NCBI RefSeq assembly: GCF_016889805.1
Contig: NZ_CP069535.1
Coordinates: forward strand, 744,001-808,000
Reading direction: 5' to 3'
Length of the DNA stretch: 64,000 nt
From: Rhodanobacter sp. FDAARGOS 1247
GTDB taxonomy: Bacteria; Pseudomonadota; Gammaproteobacteria; Xanthomonadales; Rhodanobacteraceae
Part shown: positions 32,645-42,389 of the stretch, in pieces
Position numbering within the stretch: position 1 is the first letter of the stretch
Layout of the letters: each line of letters starts with the position of its first letter
Translations under genes and position numbers: made by a program
Notes under the pieces: generated by a model
Seen by the model: the letters and a program-made list of their open reading frames with translations, nothing else
Told to the model about the DNA's origin: nothing
Databases searched by the model: none

Positions 32645-33565
32645 ATGACGGACATCGATACTCTTGCCCCAGCTTCGCATCTGAAGCGTCTGGAGGCGGA
32701 AAGCATTCACATCCTGCGCGAGGTGGCGGCGGAATTCGGCAACCCGGTGCTGTTGTATTCCATCGGCAAGGATTCTTCCGTGCTGTTGCATCTGCTGCAG
32801 AAGGCGTTTTACCCAGCCCCTCCGCCAATCCCGCTGTTGCATGTGGATACCACCTGGAAATTCCGCGAGATGATCGCCTTCCGCGACCGCCGGGCGGTGG
32901 AGACCGGTTGCCGACTGCTGGTGCATGTCAACCAGGAGGGCGTGGACCAGGGTGTCGGGCCGTTCTCGCACGGCGCCACCGTGCATACCGACATCATGAA
33001 GACGCAGGCGCTGAAGCAGGCGCTGGACAAGTACAAGTTCGATGCCGCCATCGGCGGGGCACGGCGCGACGAGGAGAAGTCGCGTGCCAAGGAGCGGGTG
33101 TTCTCGTTCCGCAACGCGCAGCATCGCTGGGACCCGAAGAGCCAGCGCCCGGAACTTTGGAATCTGTACAACGCACGCATCCACAAGGGTGAGAGTGTGC
33201 GTGCCTTTCCGCTCTCCAACTGGACCGAGCTGGATATCTGGTTGTACATCTATCGCGAGAAGATCGAAGTGCCTTCGCTGTACCTGGCCGCCAAACGGCC
33301 GGTGGTGGAGCGCGACGGCGCGTTGATCATGGTCGATGACGAACGCATGCCCTTGTTGCCGGGCGAGGTGCCGGAGATGCGCAAGGTGCGCTTCCGCACA
33401 CTGGGTTGCTACCCGTTGACCGGCGCGATCGAATCCGATGCGGACACGCTGCCGGCGGTGATCCAGGAGATGCTGGTGGCGCGTACCTCCGAACGCCAGG
33501 GCCGGGTGATCGACCACGACCCGTCCGCGTCGATGGAGAAGAAGAAGCAAGAGGGTTATTTCTGA
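32645..33565 (+). CDS. cysD: Sulfate adenylyltransferase subunit 2
   Basis: 306 residues of the PP-loop family. The nucleotide-binding motif is [19 protein letters not shown] (about 40-58), followed by [11 protein letters not shown] and [15 protein letters not shown]. CysD joins with CysN to make APS from sulfate and ATP, the first step of sulfate assimilation. ATG 32645 gives the family start [17 protein letters not shown]; an ATG nine codons upstream is possible. The cysNC gene follows on the same strand after a 300-nt repeat block. Confidence 0.94.
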   Translation: MTDIDTLAPASHLKRLEAESIHILREVAAEFGNPVLLYSIGKDSSVLLHLLQKAFYPAPPPIPLLHVDTTWKFREMIAFRDRRAVETGCRLLVHVNQEGVDQGVGPFSHGATVHTDIMKTQALKQALDKYKFDAAIGGARRDEEKSRAKERVFSFRNAQHRWDPKSQRPELWNLYNARIHKGESVRAFPLSNWTELDIWLYIYREKIEVPSLYLAAKRPVVERDGALIMVDDERMPLLPGEVPEMRKVRFRTLGCYPLTGAIESDADTLPAVIQEMLVARTSERQGRVIDHDPSASMEKKKQEGYF

Positions 33566-33624
33566 TGGGCGCGGTGGACTTGGTTTTCGGTCGTGGTGTT
33601 CGGGCTGTTTCGGGTTACGTGAAA

Positions 33625-33832
33625 TCAAAAGCTTTACCCCCTCCCAACCTCCCCCTGCGAGCAGGGGGAGGAGCAAAGCGAGAAGCCGCCGCTTGTCTCC
33701 CTCTCCAGCGAGCAAGGGCAGGGCGCAGCGTGGCCGCCTGTCTCCCTCCCCTGCGAGCAAGGGCAAGGCGCAGCGCGGCCGCTTGTCTCCCTCCCCTGCT
33801 TGCAGGGGAGGGTTGGGGAGGGGTTGCTCTTC
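33625..33832. repeat. Palindromic repeat array R6 between cysD and cysNC
   Basis: Several repeat half-units: CCCCTCCCAACCTCCCCCTG with hairpin TGCGAGCAGGGGG, two near-identical copies of CTTGTCTCCCTC(T/C)CC...GCGAGCAAGGGCA...GGCGCAGCG, and a final CTCCCCTGC/GCAGGGGAGG with GTTGGGGAGGGGTTGCTCTT. It separates two genes that must be balanced in one enzyme complex. An N-terminal extension of CysN read through it is not real. Confidence 0.82.
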
Positions 33833-33866
33833 GCCCAAACACTCCCGCCCACCCGGAACCCATCGC

Positions 33867-35747
33867 ATGAACCGCGCGGACGCCGGCGCCAGCATCGACG
33901 CCTACCTGCAGCAGCACGAGAGCAAGAGCCTGCTGCGCCTGATCACCTGCGGCAGCGTGGACGATGGCAAGAGCACGCTGCTGGGGCGTCTGCTGTATGA
34001 CACCAAACTGCTGTTCGACGACCAGCTGGCCACGCTGGAGGGCGACAGCCTGCGCCATGGCACGCAGAATGGCGAGCTGGATTTCGCCCTGCTGGTCGAC
34101 GGACTGTCGGCCGAGCGCGAGCAGGGCATCACCATCGATGTCGCCTACCGTTTCTTCAGTACCGATCGGCGCAAGTTCATCGTCGCCGACTGCCCCGGGC
34201 ACGAGCAGTACACGCGCAACATGGCAACCGGCGCTTCCACGGCGGAATTGGCGGTGGTGCTGGTCGATGCGCGCAAGGGACTGCTGACGCAGACCCGTCG
34301 GCACACTTACATCTGCGGCCTGCTGGGCATTCGTCATGTGCTGCTGGCGGTGAACAAGATGGACCTGGTCGACTATGCCGAGGACGTGTTCCGGCCGATC
34401 GAGGCAGCCTACCGCGAGCTGGCCGGGCAGATGGGCATCGACCAGGTTACCGCGATACCGCTGTCGGCATTGCGCGGCGAGAACATCAGCAGCCGGTCGA
34501 CGCTGATCGACTGGTACACCGGGCCGTGTCTGCTGGAGCAGCTTGAAACCGTGCAGATCGCCCACGCGGCCAGCGACCTCGGCTTCCGCATGCCGGTGCA
34601 GTGGGTGTGCCGCCCGGATCAGGGCTTCCGTGGTTACGCTGGCCAGGTGGCTGCGGGCACGTTGTCGCGTGGCGACGAGGTGGTGGTGCTGCCGGCTGGG
34701 GTGCGTTCGCATGTTGCGCGTATCGTGACCGCCGATGGCGATCTGCAGCGGGCGCGTACCGGCGATACGGTCACCTTGACGCTGGCCGACGAGCGCGACA
34801 TCAGTCGTGGCGACATCATCGCCGCCGCGACGAAGCCGCCGCAGGTCGCCGACCAGTTCGCCGCCAACCTGCTCTGGATGGACGAGAGCCCGCTGCTGCC
34901 GGGGCGGCCGTACGGGCTGAAGATCGGCACGCGCACGGTCACCGCGCAGATCACCGAGATCAAGCACAAGGTCGACGTCAACACGCAGGAACGGCAGGCG
35001 GCCAAACGGCTGCTGCTCAACGAAGTGGCCTACTGCAATATCAGCCTCGACCAGCCGATCGCCTTCGAGCCGTATGAGCGCTGCCACGAGCTGGGCGGCT
35101 TCATCCTGATCGATCGCCAGAGCAACGCCACTGTGGCGGCGGGCACGCTGGCGTTCGCGCTGCGTCGAGCCAGCAACATCCATTGGCAACACCTGGATGT
35201 TGACCGGGCCGCGCGTGCGTCGATCAAGGGCCAGACGCCTGCCTGCCTGTGGTTTACCGGCCTTTCCGGTTCCGGCAAATCGACCATCGCCAACCTTGTC
35301 GAAAAACGCCTGCATGCGATGGGTTACCACACCTACATGCTGGACGGCGACAACGTGCGCCATGGCCTCAATCGCGATCTCGGTTTCACCGACGAGGACC
35401 GCGTCGAGAACATCCGTCGCGTGGCCGAGGTCGCCCGCCTGATGACCGACGCGGGCTTGATCGTGCTGGTGTCCTTCATCAGCCCGTTCCGCAGCGAGCG
35501 GCGCATGGCACGCGCATTGTTCGACGTTGGCGAATTCCGCGAGGTCTTCGTCGACACGCCGCTGGCAATCTGCGAACAGCGCGACGCCAAGGGCCTGTAT
35601 GCCAAGGCCCGGGCCGGAGACATCAAGAACTTCACCGGCATCGACTCCCCGTATGAGCCGCCGGAAGCTCCGGAACTGCACCTGCAGACCACCACCGCCA
35701 GCGCGGAAGCCCTGGCTCAACGTGTCGTCGACAGCCTGCTGATCTGA
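33867..35747 (+). CDS. cysNC: Fused sulfate adenylyltransferase subunit 1 / APS kinase
   Basis: 626 residues. The CysN GTPase part (about 1-450) has [32 protein letters not shown] and NKMDLVDY. The CysC kinase part begins near 455 with the P-loop [12 protein letters not shown], then [16 protein letters not shown] and [13 protein letters not shown]. The protein drives APS formation by GTP hydrolysis and then phosphorylates APS to PAPS. The fused form is typical of Xanthomonadales and some other proteobacteria. ATG 33867 is used because upstream codons translate a repeat. Confidence 0.95.
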   Translation: MNRADAGASIDAYLQQHESKSLLRLITCGSVDDGKSTLLGRLLYDTKLLFDDQLATLEGDSLRHGTQNGELDFALLVDGLSAEREQGITIDVAYRFFSTDRRKFIVADCPGHEQYTRNMATGASTAELAVVLVDARKGLLTQTRRHTYICGLLGIRHVLLAVNKMDLVDYAEDVFRPIEAAYRELAGQMGIDQVTAIPLSALRGENISSRSTLIDWYTGPCLLEQLETVQIAHAASDLGFRMPVQWVCRPDQGFRGYAGQVAAGTLSRGDEVVVLPAGVRSHVARIVTADGDLQRARTGDTVTLTLADERDISRGDIIAAATKPPQVADQFAANLLWMDESPLLPGRPYGLKIGTRTVTAQITEIKHKVDVNTQERQAAKRLLLNEVAYCNISLDQPIAFEPYERCHELGGFILIDRQSNATVAAGTLAFALRRASNIHWQHLDVDRAARASIKGQTPACLWFTGLSGSGKSTIANLVEKRLHAMGYHTYMLDGDNVRHGLNRDLGFTDEDRVENIRRVAEVARLMTDAGLIVLVSFISPFRSERRMARALFDVGEFREVFVDTPLAICEQRDAKGLYAKARAGDIKNFTGIDSPYEPPEAPELHLQTTTASAEALAQRVVDSLLI

Positions 35748-35751
35748 CCAT

Positions 35752-35779
35752 TCGGGGGAGGGTATCGCCCGTCCCCCGA
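35752..35779. terminator. Candidate bidirectional terminator after cysNC
   Basis: TCGGGGGA and TCCCCCGA form an 8-bp stem with a GC-rich inner part, between the ends of the convergent cysNC and SLC13 genes. No strong T-run is seen on either side. Confidence 0.45.
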
Positions 35780-35856
35780 GGCAGATACTTTCGCAAAAAT
35801 GGCGAACACCGCGCTCCCTGCAGAGCTGCAGGCAGGGCGCACCGGCACCGCGCCGA

Positions 35857-37698
35857 TCAACGGAACAGCAGGTTGATCGCCACCAGCGTGACCACCAGCA
35901 CCACCAGGGTCAGCGGCACGCCCACGCGCAGGAAGTCTTTGCCTTTGTAGCCGCCGGGGCCGGTGACCATCATCAGGGCCGGGTGGCCGGAGCTGAGCAG
36001 GAAGGTGTTGGAGGAGGATACGGCGACGATCAGCGCATAGGCCGACGGGTTGCCGCCGGTGGCGACGGCGACGCTGATGGCGATGGGCACCATCATCACG
36101 GTGGCGCCCACGTTGGACATCACCTGCGAGAACAGCAGGGTGAGCACGGCCAGGCACAGCTGCAGCACCCACGGCGATGCGCTGCCCAGGTGATCCAGCA
36201 CCACCTGGGCGATCCACGCGGCGGTGCCGGTGGCGTCCATCGACCAGCCCAGCGGGATCAGGCAGGCGGTGACGAAGATGGTCTTCCAGTTGATCGCCTT
36301 GTAGCCCTCGTCCATGTTCAGCACGCCGGTGAGCAGCATGCCGATCGCGCCGGTCATCATCGCCACCGACAGGTCGAGGTTGGTGAACAGGGCCAGGCAC
36401 TTGGCCAGCAGGAAGAAGCCCACCGCCTGCCAGATCTTGCCGGGGCGCTGCTGTTCCTTGGGGATGTCGGTGACCACGACCAGGTCGCGGTCTTCGGCGG
36501 CCAGCGACAGGTCGCGCCAGTTGCTGTGCAGCACCACGGTGTCGCCGGCGCGCAGGCTGACGCCACGCACGTCCTCGCGCAGCACCTTGTCGCCGCGGGT
36601 CACCGCCAGCACGGAAATGCCGAAGCGCTTGCGCAGGCGCAGCTCGCCCACGGTGTGCTTGATGAAGCGCGACACCGGCGGAATCACCACTTCGGAAATG
36701 CCGGCGCGGCTCGGGTTGAACAGCTCGCCCAGCTGGCGCATGCGGGTGGACAGGCGACACAGCTGGTTGTTGGCGAACTGGTTGAGTTGCTCGCGCGGGC
36801 CGAGCACGCCCAGCACCGAGCCGACCCAGATCACGTGGTCGGCCGGCGGCGCCATGCGCGCGTCGTTGCCGCTCTTGATCGCCAGGATCAGCGGCGCCTC
36901 GTACAGCTGTTCCGCCTCGCCGATGCTCATGCCGACCAGCGGGCTCTCGGCGGTGACGGTGAGCTCGGCGGTCTCGCCGACGATGCCGTAGGTTTCGGCG
37001 AAGTAGCTTTCGGTGCGCCCGGGCGTCACCTTCAGCCGTTCGTCCTCGTGCCCCGGCAGCAGCTTGCGGCCGAAGAAATAGAAATAGGCGATGCCGACCA
37101 CGGCCAGCGCCAGGCCCACCGGGGTCACGCTGAACAGGCCGAACTTCGGGATCGTGTGCGCGCCCGGCGGCAGGTTCACGTTGGCGCTGGCGATCAGGTC
37201 GTTCAGCACGATCAGCGGCGAGTTCGCGATCAGCGTGGTGTTGGTGGCGGTGAGGATGCAGAACGCCATCGGCAGCAGCAGCCGCGAAATCGGCACGCCG
37301 GTGCGCGCGGCGAGCCGGCTGCTGACCGGGATCATCAGGGCGGCCAGCGCCTGGCTGGGAATCACCGCGCTGAACAGGCTGGCGACCATGTTGATCACCA
37401 TGCCCAGCCGCGACTCCGCCCCGCGCGCCATGCGCATCACGAAATTGGCGGTGAGCTGCAGCACGCCGGCGCGGTCCAGTCCCTCGCCCATGATCATGAT
37501 CGCGATGATCGCGATCACCGCGTTGCCGGCGAAGCCGTTGAACACGCGATCGGATGGAATCAGCCCGGTCAGGCCGATCACCACCACCACCAGCAGCGCC
37601 ACCATGTCGGCGCGAATCCACTCCAGCACCAGCATCAGCATGGTGAAACCCACCAGCCCGAGCACCAGGATCATTTCGGGGGTGAGCGAGAGCGCCAT
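35857..37698 (-). CDS. SLC13/DASS-family permease with RCK_C domains, probable sulfate carrier
   Basis: 613 residues. Two blocks of membrane helices (about 1-185 and 400-613) flank a soluble centre with TrkA-C-type domains (ESPLVGMSIGEAEQLYEAPL and RLRKRFGISVLAVTRGDKVL). Such CitMHS/SLC13 proteins with two central RCK_C domains are sodium- or proton-driven carriers of anions and have been linked to sulfate. The position facing cysD-cysNC supports sulfate uptake, but this is inference. ATG 37698 has CAGGGA upstream; an open extension of 51 codons has no membrane or family text. Confidence 0.87.
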   Translation of the reverse strand: MALSLTPEMILVLGLVGFTMLMLVLEWIRADMVALLVVVVIGLTGLIPSDRVFNGFAGNAVIAIIAIMIMGEGLDRAGVLQLTANFVMRMARGAESRLGMVINMVASLFSAVIPSQALAALMIPVSSRLAARTGVPISRLLLPMAFCILTATNTTLIANSPLIVLNDLIASANVNLPPGAHTIPKFGLFSVTPVGLALAVVGIAYFYFFGRKLLPGHEDERLKVTPGRTESYFAETYGIVGETAELTVTAESPLVGMSIGEAEQLYEAPLILAIKSGNDARMAPPADHVIWVGSVLGVLGPREQLNQFANNQLCRLSTRMRQLGELFNPSRAGISEVVIPPVSRFIKHTVGELRLRKRFGISVLAVTRGDKVLREDVRGVSLRAGDTVVLHSNWRDLSLAAEDRDLVVVTDIPKEQQRPGKIWQAVGFFLLAKCLALFTNLDLSVAMMTGAIGMLLTGVLNMDEGYKAINWKTIFVTACLIPLGWSMDATGTAAWIAQVVLDHLGSASPWVLQLCLAVLTLLFSQVMSNVGATVMMVPIAISVAVATGGNPSAYALIVAVSSSNTFLLSSGHPALMMVTGPGGYKGKDFLRVGVPLTLVVLVVTLVAINLLFR

Positions 37699-37839
37699 CA
37701 GCTGACGTCCCTGCGGCGCAGCGGCTTGCGGTGGATACGGCGGGGCAGTGGAAACTTCACGCTGCTGTCGATTCGTCCCTGGGCGGATGTCCGTGAGTAT
37801 AAGCGGGGTGGTGCGATTGCTGGTGAACCTGAGGCCAAG

Positions 37840-37970
37840 AGCTTGACCCAAGAGCTTGACCCCAAGAGCTTGACCCCACCCCAGCCCTCCCCTGCGAGCA
37901 GGGGAGGGAGCACAGCGCTTTGCTCCTCCCCCTGCTTGCAGGGGGAGGTTGGGAGGGGGTTACGCTTTTC
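37840..37970. repeat. Palindromic repeat block R7
   Basis: One unit just upstream of the DUF559 gene. CTTGACCCCACCCCAGCCCT leads into hairpin CCCTCCCCTGC / GCAGGGGAGGG, and CCTCCCCCTGC / GCAGGGGGAGG is followed by TTGGGAGGGGGTTACGC. A short tandem AAGAGCTTGACCC repeat precedes it at about 37838-37876. Confidence 0.82.
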
Positions 37971-37994
37971 CCCCACCCAGCGAAAGGACTCGCC

Positions 37995-38342
37995 ATGCAC
38001 ATCAAGTGGATCCGTGCCCGCCGCCTGCGCAACGAAGGGACCGATGCCGAGCGGCGTCTGTGGCAACACCTGCGGCATCGCCAGCTGGCCGGCCACAAGT
38101 TCCGGCGGCAGTATCCGTTGGCCGGGTACATCGTGGACTTCATCTGCGTGCCGGCGCGGCTGGTGGTCGAGCTGGATGGCGGGCAGCACCTGGACGCAGT
38201 CGAGTACGACCGGCGGCGCACGGAAATCCTCGAGCGTGAGGGCTATTGCGTGTTGCGCTTCTGGAACGACGAGGTGCTGCTGCGCACGGAGGATGTGGTG
38301 GGGGAGATTTTTCGGGTGCTTGAGGAGAGGTCAAGAGCGTGA
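37995..38342 (+). CDS. DUF559 domain protein (Vsr-like endonuclease fold)
   Basis: 115 residues, full family length. It contains RLRNEGTDAERRLWQHLRHR, KFRRQYPLAGYIVDFIC, VVELDGGQHLDAVEYD, and RRTEILEREGYCVLRFWNDE. DUF559 has the restriction-endonuclease-like fold of Vsr nucleases; the acidic residues in YIVDF and VVELDGGQH fit that active site. The biological role of stand-alone members is not settled. GAAAGGA precedes the ATG. The gene is bracketed on both sides by the window's palindromic repeats, which is notable. Confidence 0.88.
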   Translation: MHIKWIRARRLRNEGTDAERRLWQHLRHRQLAGHKFRRQYPLAGYIVDFICVPARLVVELDGGQHLDAVEYDRRRTEILEREGYCVLRFWNDEVLLRTEDVVGEIFRVLEERSRA

Positions 38343-38453
38343 CCCCACCCCAGCCCTCCCCTACGTTGTAGGGGAGGGAGCAGTCCGGCGAGCTCGCAGC
38401 TTTTCTCCCTCCCCTGCGAAGTAGGGGAGGGTTGGGGTGGGGTTCGCTCTTGC
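38330..38453. repeat. Palindromic repeat block R8, full two-armed unit
   Basis: The best example of a full unit. The left arm CGTGACCCCACCCCAGCCCT with hairpin CCCTCCCCTAC/GTAGGGGAGGG and the right hairpin CCCTCCCCTGC/GTAGGGGAGGG with GTTGGGGTGGGGTTCGCTCT are themselves complementary, so the whole block can fold as one long stem. It lies between the convergent DUF559 and trmB genes and should also terminate both. Confidence 0.85.
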
Positions 38454-39158
38454 TCAGACTTTCCGGTAAAGCAGATCCCAAACCCCATGCCCCAGCTTCA
38501 GCCCGCGCCGTTCGAAGTGGGTTTCGATGCGCCACTCGGGCTTCTCGGCGTACTGCCCGGTGCCGAGCTGGTTGCGCCAGGCGGGCGCGGCTTCCATCAC
38601 TTCGAGCATGTGTTCGGCGTAGGGCTGCCAGTCGGTGGCCAGGTGCAGCAGGCCGTCCGGTGCCATGCGCGAGGCGAGCAGGGCGACGAATTCGGGCTGG
38701 ATCAGGCGGCGCTTGTTGTGGCGCTTCTTGTGCCACGGGTCGGGAAACCAGATGCGCGCCTCGGCCAGCGTGCCCGGCGCGATCTCGTGTTCCAGCACTT
38801 CCACCGCGTCGTGTTTGTAGATGCGCACATTGCTGGCGTCGCGGGCGGCCAGTGCGTTCATCAGCCGGCCCACGCCGGGGCCGTGCACTTCGACGCCGAG
38901 GAAGTCGCGGGCCTGGTCGTGCTCGCTGGCCCAGGCCAGCGCCTCGCCGTTGCCGAAGCCGATCTCCAGCACCAGCGACGCGCTGCGGCCGAAGCTGGCG
39001 GCGAAGTCGTGCGGCGTGCCGCGGTAGTCGATGCCGAAGCGCGACCACAAGGTGTCGAAGGCGCGCTGCTGCGCGGGCGTCATGCGGCCCTCGCGCAGCA
39101 CGAAGCTGCGGATGCGGCGCATGTAATCGGGTGTGGGGGAGTCGGTGGGCTCGGACAT
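38454..39158 (-). CDS. trmB: tRNA (guanine-N7-)-methyltransferase
   Basis: 234 residues. SAM-binding text is [17 protein letters not shown] (about 70-86), followed by [14 protein letters not shown], the substrate motif [20 protein letters not shown], and the C-terminal TKFERRG-like [17 protein letters not shown]. The enzyme makes m7G46 in the variable loop of many tRNAs. ATG 39158 is the family start; a longer open frame lacks homology. Confidence 0.94.
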   Translation of the reverse strand: MSEPTDSPTPDYMRRIRSFVLREGRMTPAQQRAFDTLWSRFGIDYRGTPHDFAASFGRSASLVLEIGFGNGEALAWASEHDQARDFLGVEVHGPGVGRLMNALAARDASNVRIYKHDAVEVLEHEIAPGTLAEARIWFPDPWHKKRHNKRRLIQPEFVALLASRMAPDGLLHLATDWQPYAEHMLEVMEAAPAWRNQLGTGQYAEKPEWRIETHFERRGLKLGHGVWDLLYRKV

Positions 39159-39221
39159 CCGCCTATTGTAGGGCTTGTGCCGGCGTCGGCTGATGCGCCG
39201 CCTCGGTGCAAAGTCAAAAGC

Positions 39222-39376
39222 GGACCCCACCCCAGCCCTCCCCTGCGAGCAGGGGAGGGAGCCAGGCGTGAGGCTGCGCGCTCTGTTCTCTCCTACGAAG
39301 CAGGGGGAGCCGAGCCTGAGGCTGTGCGTTCCACTCCCTCCCCTGCGAGCAGGGGAGGGTCGGGGTGGGGTTCGCT
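39222..39376. repeat. Palindromic repeat block R9
   Basis: Units with arms GCGGACCCCACCCCAGCCCT and CAGGGGAGGGTCGGGGTGGG and hairpins TCCCCTGCGAGCAGGGGA at both ends. The middle is degenerate. It lies between trmB and the 3' end of the FecR/DUF6600 gene, both on the minus strand. Confidence 0.8.
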
Positions 39377-39383
39377 CTTGCTC

Positions 39384-41564
39384 CTAGTGCCGCCGATCTC
39401 CCCGATCCAGTCGCTCGGCGCCCTTTCTCGGTGATGGCCGCGACGTGTTCTGCTGCGGCCTGGGTGCTTCGACTCGCGGTGCCGGGCGTTGCGGCGGCTG
39501 GTAGCGGGGCGGCGGTGGCGCGCTGGGACGGGGTTGCGGTCGCGGCGCTTCGCGCATGGGCTCGCGCTGCACGGGTTCGGGGCGCTGGAAGCGTGGCTGC
39601 GGGCGTTCGAAGCGGCGTGGCTCGGGCTCGCTGCGTGCGGGCGTGGTGACGGGCGTCTGCGGTGTCACCCGCTGGAATTGCGCGCGATCATGCGGCACCA
39701 CGCGCGCGTCGTCGCGGCGGGTCGGTGGCATCGGGCGTGGCGCGCGATCGTTGACCGAGGGCGCGGGCGGGCTCGGAGCGATGTAGCTCACCCCCGGGCG
39801 CTGCATGCTTTCGCGGCGCTCGGCGCCGTAGTTGCCGCGCGGATGCGCGAAGCGGGCCGAGCGCAGTTCACTGTCGTTGCGCGCGTTGTTTGCATGCTCA
39901 TCGCGCGCGGCCGGCGTGATGCGGGGAACGACCGGCAATTGCGCCGTTGCGGGCGCGGCGCGACGCACGTTGCCGCCGCCGCGATCGGCCATCGGTGGGC
40001 GTCGTCCCGGGCCCTGGCTGCCCAGCACGCGCACCCTTCCGCTGGAGGTGTCGCCCGTTAGCTTGCCGTGGTTCGGCACGGGGGCGTCGTGGATGTTCGG
40101 CGGCGCGCGACGGGCGACCACCTCGCGGGTGAAGCCGGCGGCGGGGAGGTTGCGCACGTGGGTGGTGCGCGGCCCGTGGTCGGCGCGGTCGGTGGGGCGC
40201 ACGCCGGCGATGTCGCGCGTGCGCAACGACGTGTCGGTGAGCTTGCGCGGATCGACATGCAGGCGATTGCCCTTCACGCGATGGCCGCCGGCGAAGCTGT
40301 CGCCGGACACCGCGGTGAAACCGCGGGGCGCGCCGCGATGATGGTCACCCCGAGCGAAGTCGCCGCGACGGTAGCGGTTGTAGTGGTCGTCGACGTCACG
40401 CCGCGGATCGTGTCCGCCGCGCACGCGGATGTTGTGCACGTTGACGCGGGTGTAATAGCGGCGGCCGCAGCGATACCACGGGTTGTAGATTTCGCCCGGG
40501 CCCAGCGGGAACCAGCCCACCGGCGCGCCGCCGATGCCCACCGACCAGCCACCGCCACCGACGAAGGCGACCAGTGCCGGCGCGTAGATCGCACGCACGC
40601 CGCGCGGGCCGGGAATCCAGCCCCAGCCGCGCTGGGTGTAGGCCCAGCGACCGTAGTGGTATGGCGCGTAACCCCAGGGCGCGTCGTCGATCCAGGTCCA
40701 GCCCCAGGGCGCGATGTACGCCCAGTGGCCATTGCGGTACGGCGCCCAGTCCGAACCGACGTTGCGCGGATACCACACGGCGCCGTATTCGCTGCTGTCC
40801 TGCCAGGCGCCGTACTGGTCCAGGTCCTGGTAGCCGACCACGTCGTCGGAGACGTACTGGCTGCTGTCGGATTGTGCGTAGCGACGATCGCGCTCGCTGG
40901 CCCAGCGATCGAAGGCGTCGCCGCCGGCGATGTCGCTGATCGTCACCATGGCCAGGCTGGCGTCGGTGAAGCGGTAGCTGCGGCCGGGATTGATCGAGCG
41001 CTGGGCGTTGTTTTCGCCGAACACGGTGGCGGCGCCATCCAGCGCCGCGATGCGCGTGCTGCCGTCGCCCGGATCGACGTCGACGCGGAACGTGCCGGGT
41101 TGGTCCACCACCAAGGCCACCGCGGGAGTGTCGATCTCGTAGCTTTCGCCGTCGCCGAGCCGGCGCACGGTGAGGCTCAGGCTGCCCTGGGTCAGCTCGA
41201 TCTGCGCCAGCTGGTCGTTGAGGTCGAGCAGGCCGAGGTCGGACTGGCCGTCGATGCGCAGGGTGCCGCCGTCGAACTCCAGCTCGGCGCGCGTGCCCGC
41301 CGCACTGGAGAGCTTGTCGCCGGTGGTCAGCGGGCGGTTGACGTTGGCGTCGCTCCAGTCCTTCGCGCCGGAAGGCAGGAAGCCCAGGTCGCCGCCGACA
41401 TACGACAGGCGCGCCACCCGGGTCGGCGGATCGGCGCTGTCATCGGCGTCGGATGGGGCATCGGATTGCGCCTGCGCCAATCCGGCGACCAGGCACAGCA
41501 GCAACACCGCCAGCACGCGCCGGTAGCGGCGCCATGAAACAGGGGACTCGGCAAACCTGGACAT
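39384..41564 (-). CDS. FecR-domain and DUF6600 exported protein with Arg/Pro-rich tail
   Basis: 726 residues. A signal peptide (about 1-33, ending AGLAQA) is followed by a FecR-like beta domain (VARLSYVGGDLGFL to about residue 215). The DUF6600 region with tryptophan-rich repeats spans about 245-350 (DWAPYRNGHWAYIAPWGWTW, PWGYAPYHYGRWAY). The last 350 residues are low-complexity, rich in Arg, Pro and His. Such proteins are cell-surface or periplasmic with unknown function. AAGGAGAG precedes ATG 41564. Extension to 41921 would run antisense into the tRNA and is rejected. Confidence 0.82.
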   Translation of the reverse strand: MSRFAESPVSWRRYRRVLAVLLLCLVAGLAQAQSDAPSDADDSADPPTRVARLSYVGGDLGFLPSGAKDWSDANVNRPLTTGDKLSSAAGTRAELEFDGGTLRIDGQSDLGLLDLNDQLAQIELTQGSLSLTVRRLGDGESYEIDTPAVALVVDQPGTFRVDVDPGDGSTRIAALDGAATVFGENNAQRSINPGRSYRFTDASLAMVTISDIAGGDAFDRWASERDRRYAQSDSSQYVSDDVVGYQDLDQYGAWQDSSEYGAVWYPRNVGSDWAPYRNGHWAYIAPWGWTWIDDAPWGYAPYHYGRWAYTQRGWGWIPGPRGVRAIYAPALVAFVGGGGWSVGIGGAPVGWFPLGPGEIYNPWYRCGRRYYTRVNVHNIRVRGGHDPRRDVDDHYNRYRRGDFARGDHHRGAPRGFTAVSGDSFAGGHRVKGNRLHVDPRKLTDTSLRTRDIAGVRPTDRADHGPRTTHVRNLPAAGFTREVVARRAPPNIHDAPVPNHGKLTGDTSSGRVRVLGSQGPGRRPPMADRGGGNVRRAAPATAQLPVVPRITPAARDEHANNARNDSELRSARFAHPRGNYGAERRESMQRPGVSYIAPSPPAPSVNDRAPRPMPPTRRDDARVVPHDRAQFQRVTPQTPVTTPARSEPEPRRFERPQPRFQRPEPVQREPMREAPRPQPRPSAPPPPRYQPPQRPAPRVEAPRPQQNTSRPSPRKGAERLDRGDRRH

Positions 41565-41694
41565 GCGGCTCTCCTTGGCAAGTGCAGATGAGGCGGGAGC
41601 AGGGCGGGGTTTCGTCATGGGATCGTGAACGCGCAGTGTCGACCAAACGATGACCCCACGCCGAGTATGCGCAGGCGATTGTTCAGCACCCGTT

Positions 41695-41766
41695 GGGTGC
41701 GCCGCTCCTGGCCATTGCTCCCTCACCTGCTCGCAGGGGAGGGCCGGGGTGGGGTCGCTCCTGACG
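41695..41766. repeat. Palindromic repeat half-unit R10
   Basis: CTCCCTCACCTGC / GCAGGGGAGGG hairpin followed by CCGGGGTGGGGTCGCTCC, ahead of the tRNA gene. Confidence 0.75.
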
Positions 41767-41813
41767 CCGCCTTCCAACCACGCGAATCCCGGGTTACCAT
41801 CCGCCGGCCAAGT

Positions 41814-41887
41814 GCGGGTGTAGCTCAATGGTAGAGCTGTAGCTTCCCAAGCTACTGACGAGGGTTCGATTCCCTTCACCCGCTCCA
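41814..41887 (+). tRNA. tRNA-Gly (anticodon CCC)
   Basis: 74 nt with encoded CCA. The acceptor GCGGGTG pairs with CACCCGC, the D arm is GCTC...GAGC, the anticodon loop TTCCCAA gives anticodon CCC within stem GTAGC/GCTAC, and the T arm has GGTTCGATTCC. It closely resembles E. coli glyU. Confidence 0.96.
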
Positions 41888-41926
41888 CTCCCCGCTGCAT
41901 CGATCCCCGAGCTTCCCACAACCCAC

Positions 41927-42379
41927 ATGGCGGATCTGATTACCTTGGGCTGGCGGGAGCGGCTGGCGTTGCCGCAATTGGGCATTCCCCTGCTCAAGGC
42001 CAAGCTCGATACCGGGGCGCGCAGCAGTTCGCTGCACGTGGACACCCTCGAAACCTTCCAGCGCGATGGCGATACCTGGCTGCGCTTCAGCCTGCACGTG
42101 GGCCGGCGCTCGCCGCTGGCGATCCGTTGCGAAGCGCCTGCGCTGGATCGGCGCACGGTCACCGATACCGGCGGCCGCCGCACTGAGCGGTGGTTCATTC
42201 GCACTGCGGTAGAACTGGCCGGGCAGCGATTCGAGATCGACGTCAATCTCACCGATCGCCGGCATATGCTGTTTCCGATGTTGCTGGGTCGCAGTGCGCT
42301 GAGCGGGCGCGTTGCGGTGGACCCGGCGCTTTCCTATACCCAGCCGCGGCCGTCGACCACGACCGCGCCATCCCGATGA
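41927..42379 (+). CDS. rimB: RimB-like retropepsin-fold protein (ATP-dependent zinc protease family)
   Basis: 150 residues. The aspartyl motif is [12 protein letters not shown] (about 26-37), typical of the Zn-protease/RimB family (PF05618). Further family text is [16 protein letters not shown] and [15 protein letters not shown]. In pseudomonads RimB is a protease partner of RimK in control of ribosomal protein S6 glutamylation. The rimK gene follows after 10 nt, which supports that role here. Confidence 0.87.
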   Translation: MADLITLGWRERLALPQLGIPLLKAKLDTGARSSSLHVDTLETFQRDGDTWLRFSLHVGRRSPLAIRCEAPALDRRTVTDTGGRRTERWFIRTAVELAGQRFEIDVNLTDRRHMLFPMLLGRSALSGRVAVDPALSYTQPRPSTTTAPSR

Positions 42380-42389
42380 CGGCCTGCCC

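Noticed and set aside
33693..33866. N-terminal extension of CysNC
   Set aside because: The extra residues are translations of the repeat block ([12 protein letters not shown] text) and not of a protein domain.
39489..41537. Plus-strand ORFs over the DUF6600 gene
   Set aside because: Antisense shadows; the minus-strand gene has a signal peptide, a ribosome site and domain text.
41814..41887. tRNA-Gly as an integration site for a mobile island
   Set aside because: No integrase gene and no repeated tRNA 3' end were found nearby; the adjacent rimB-rimK genes are core genes.
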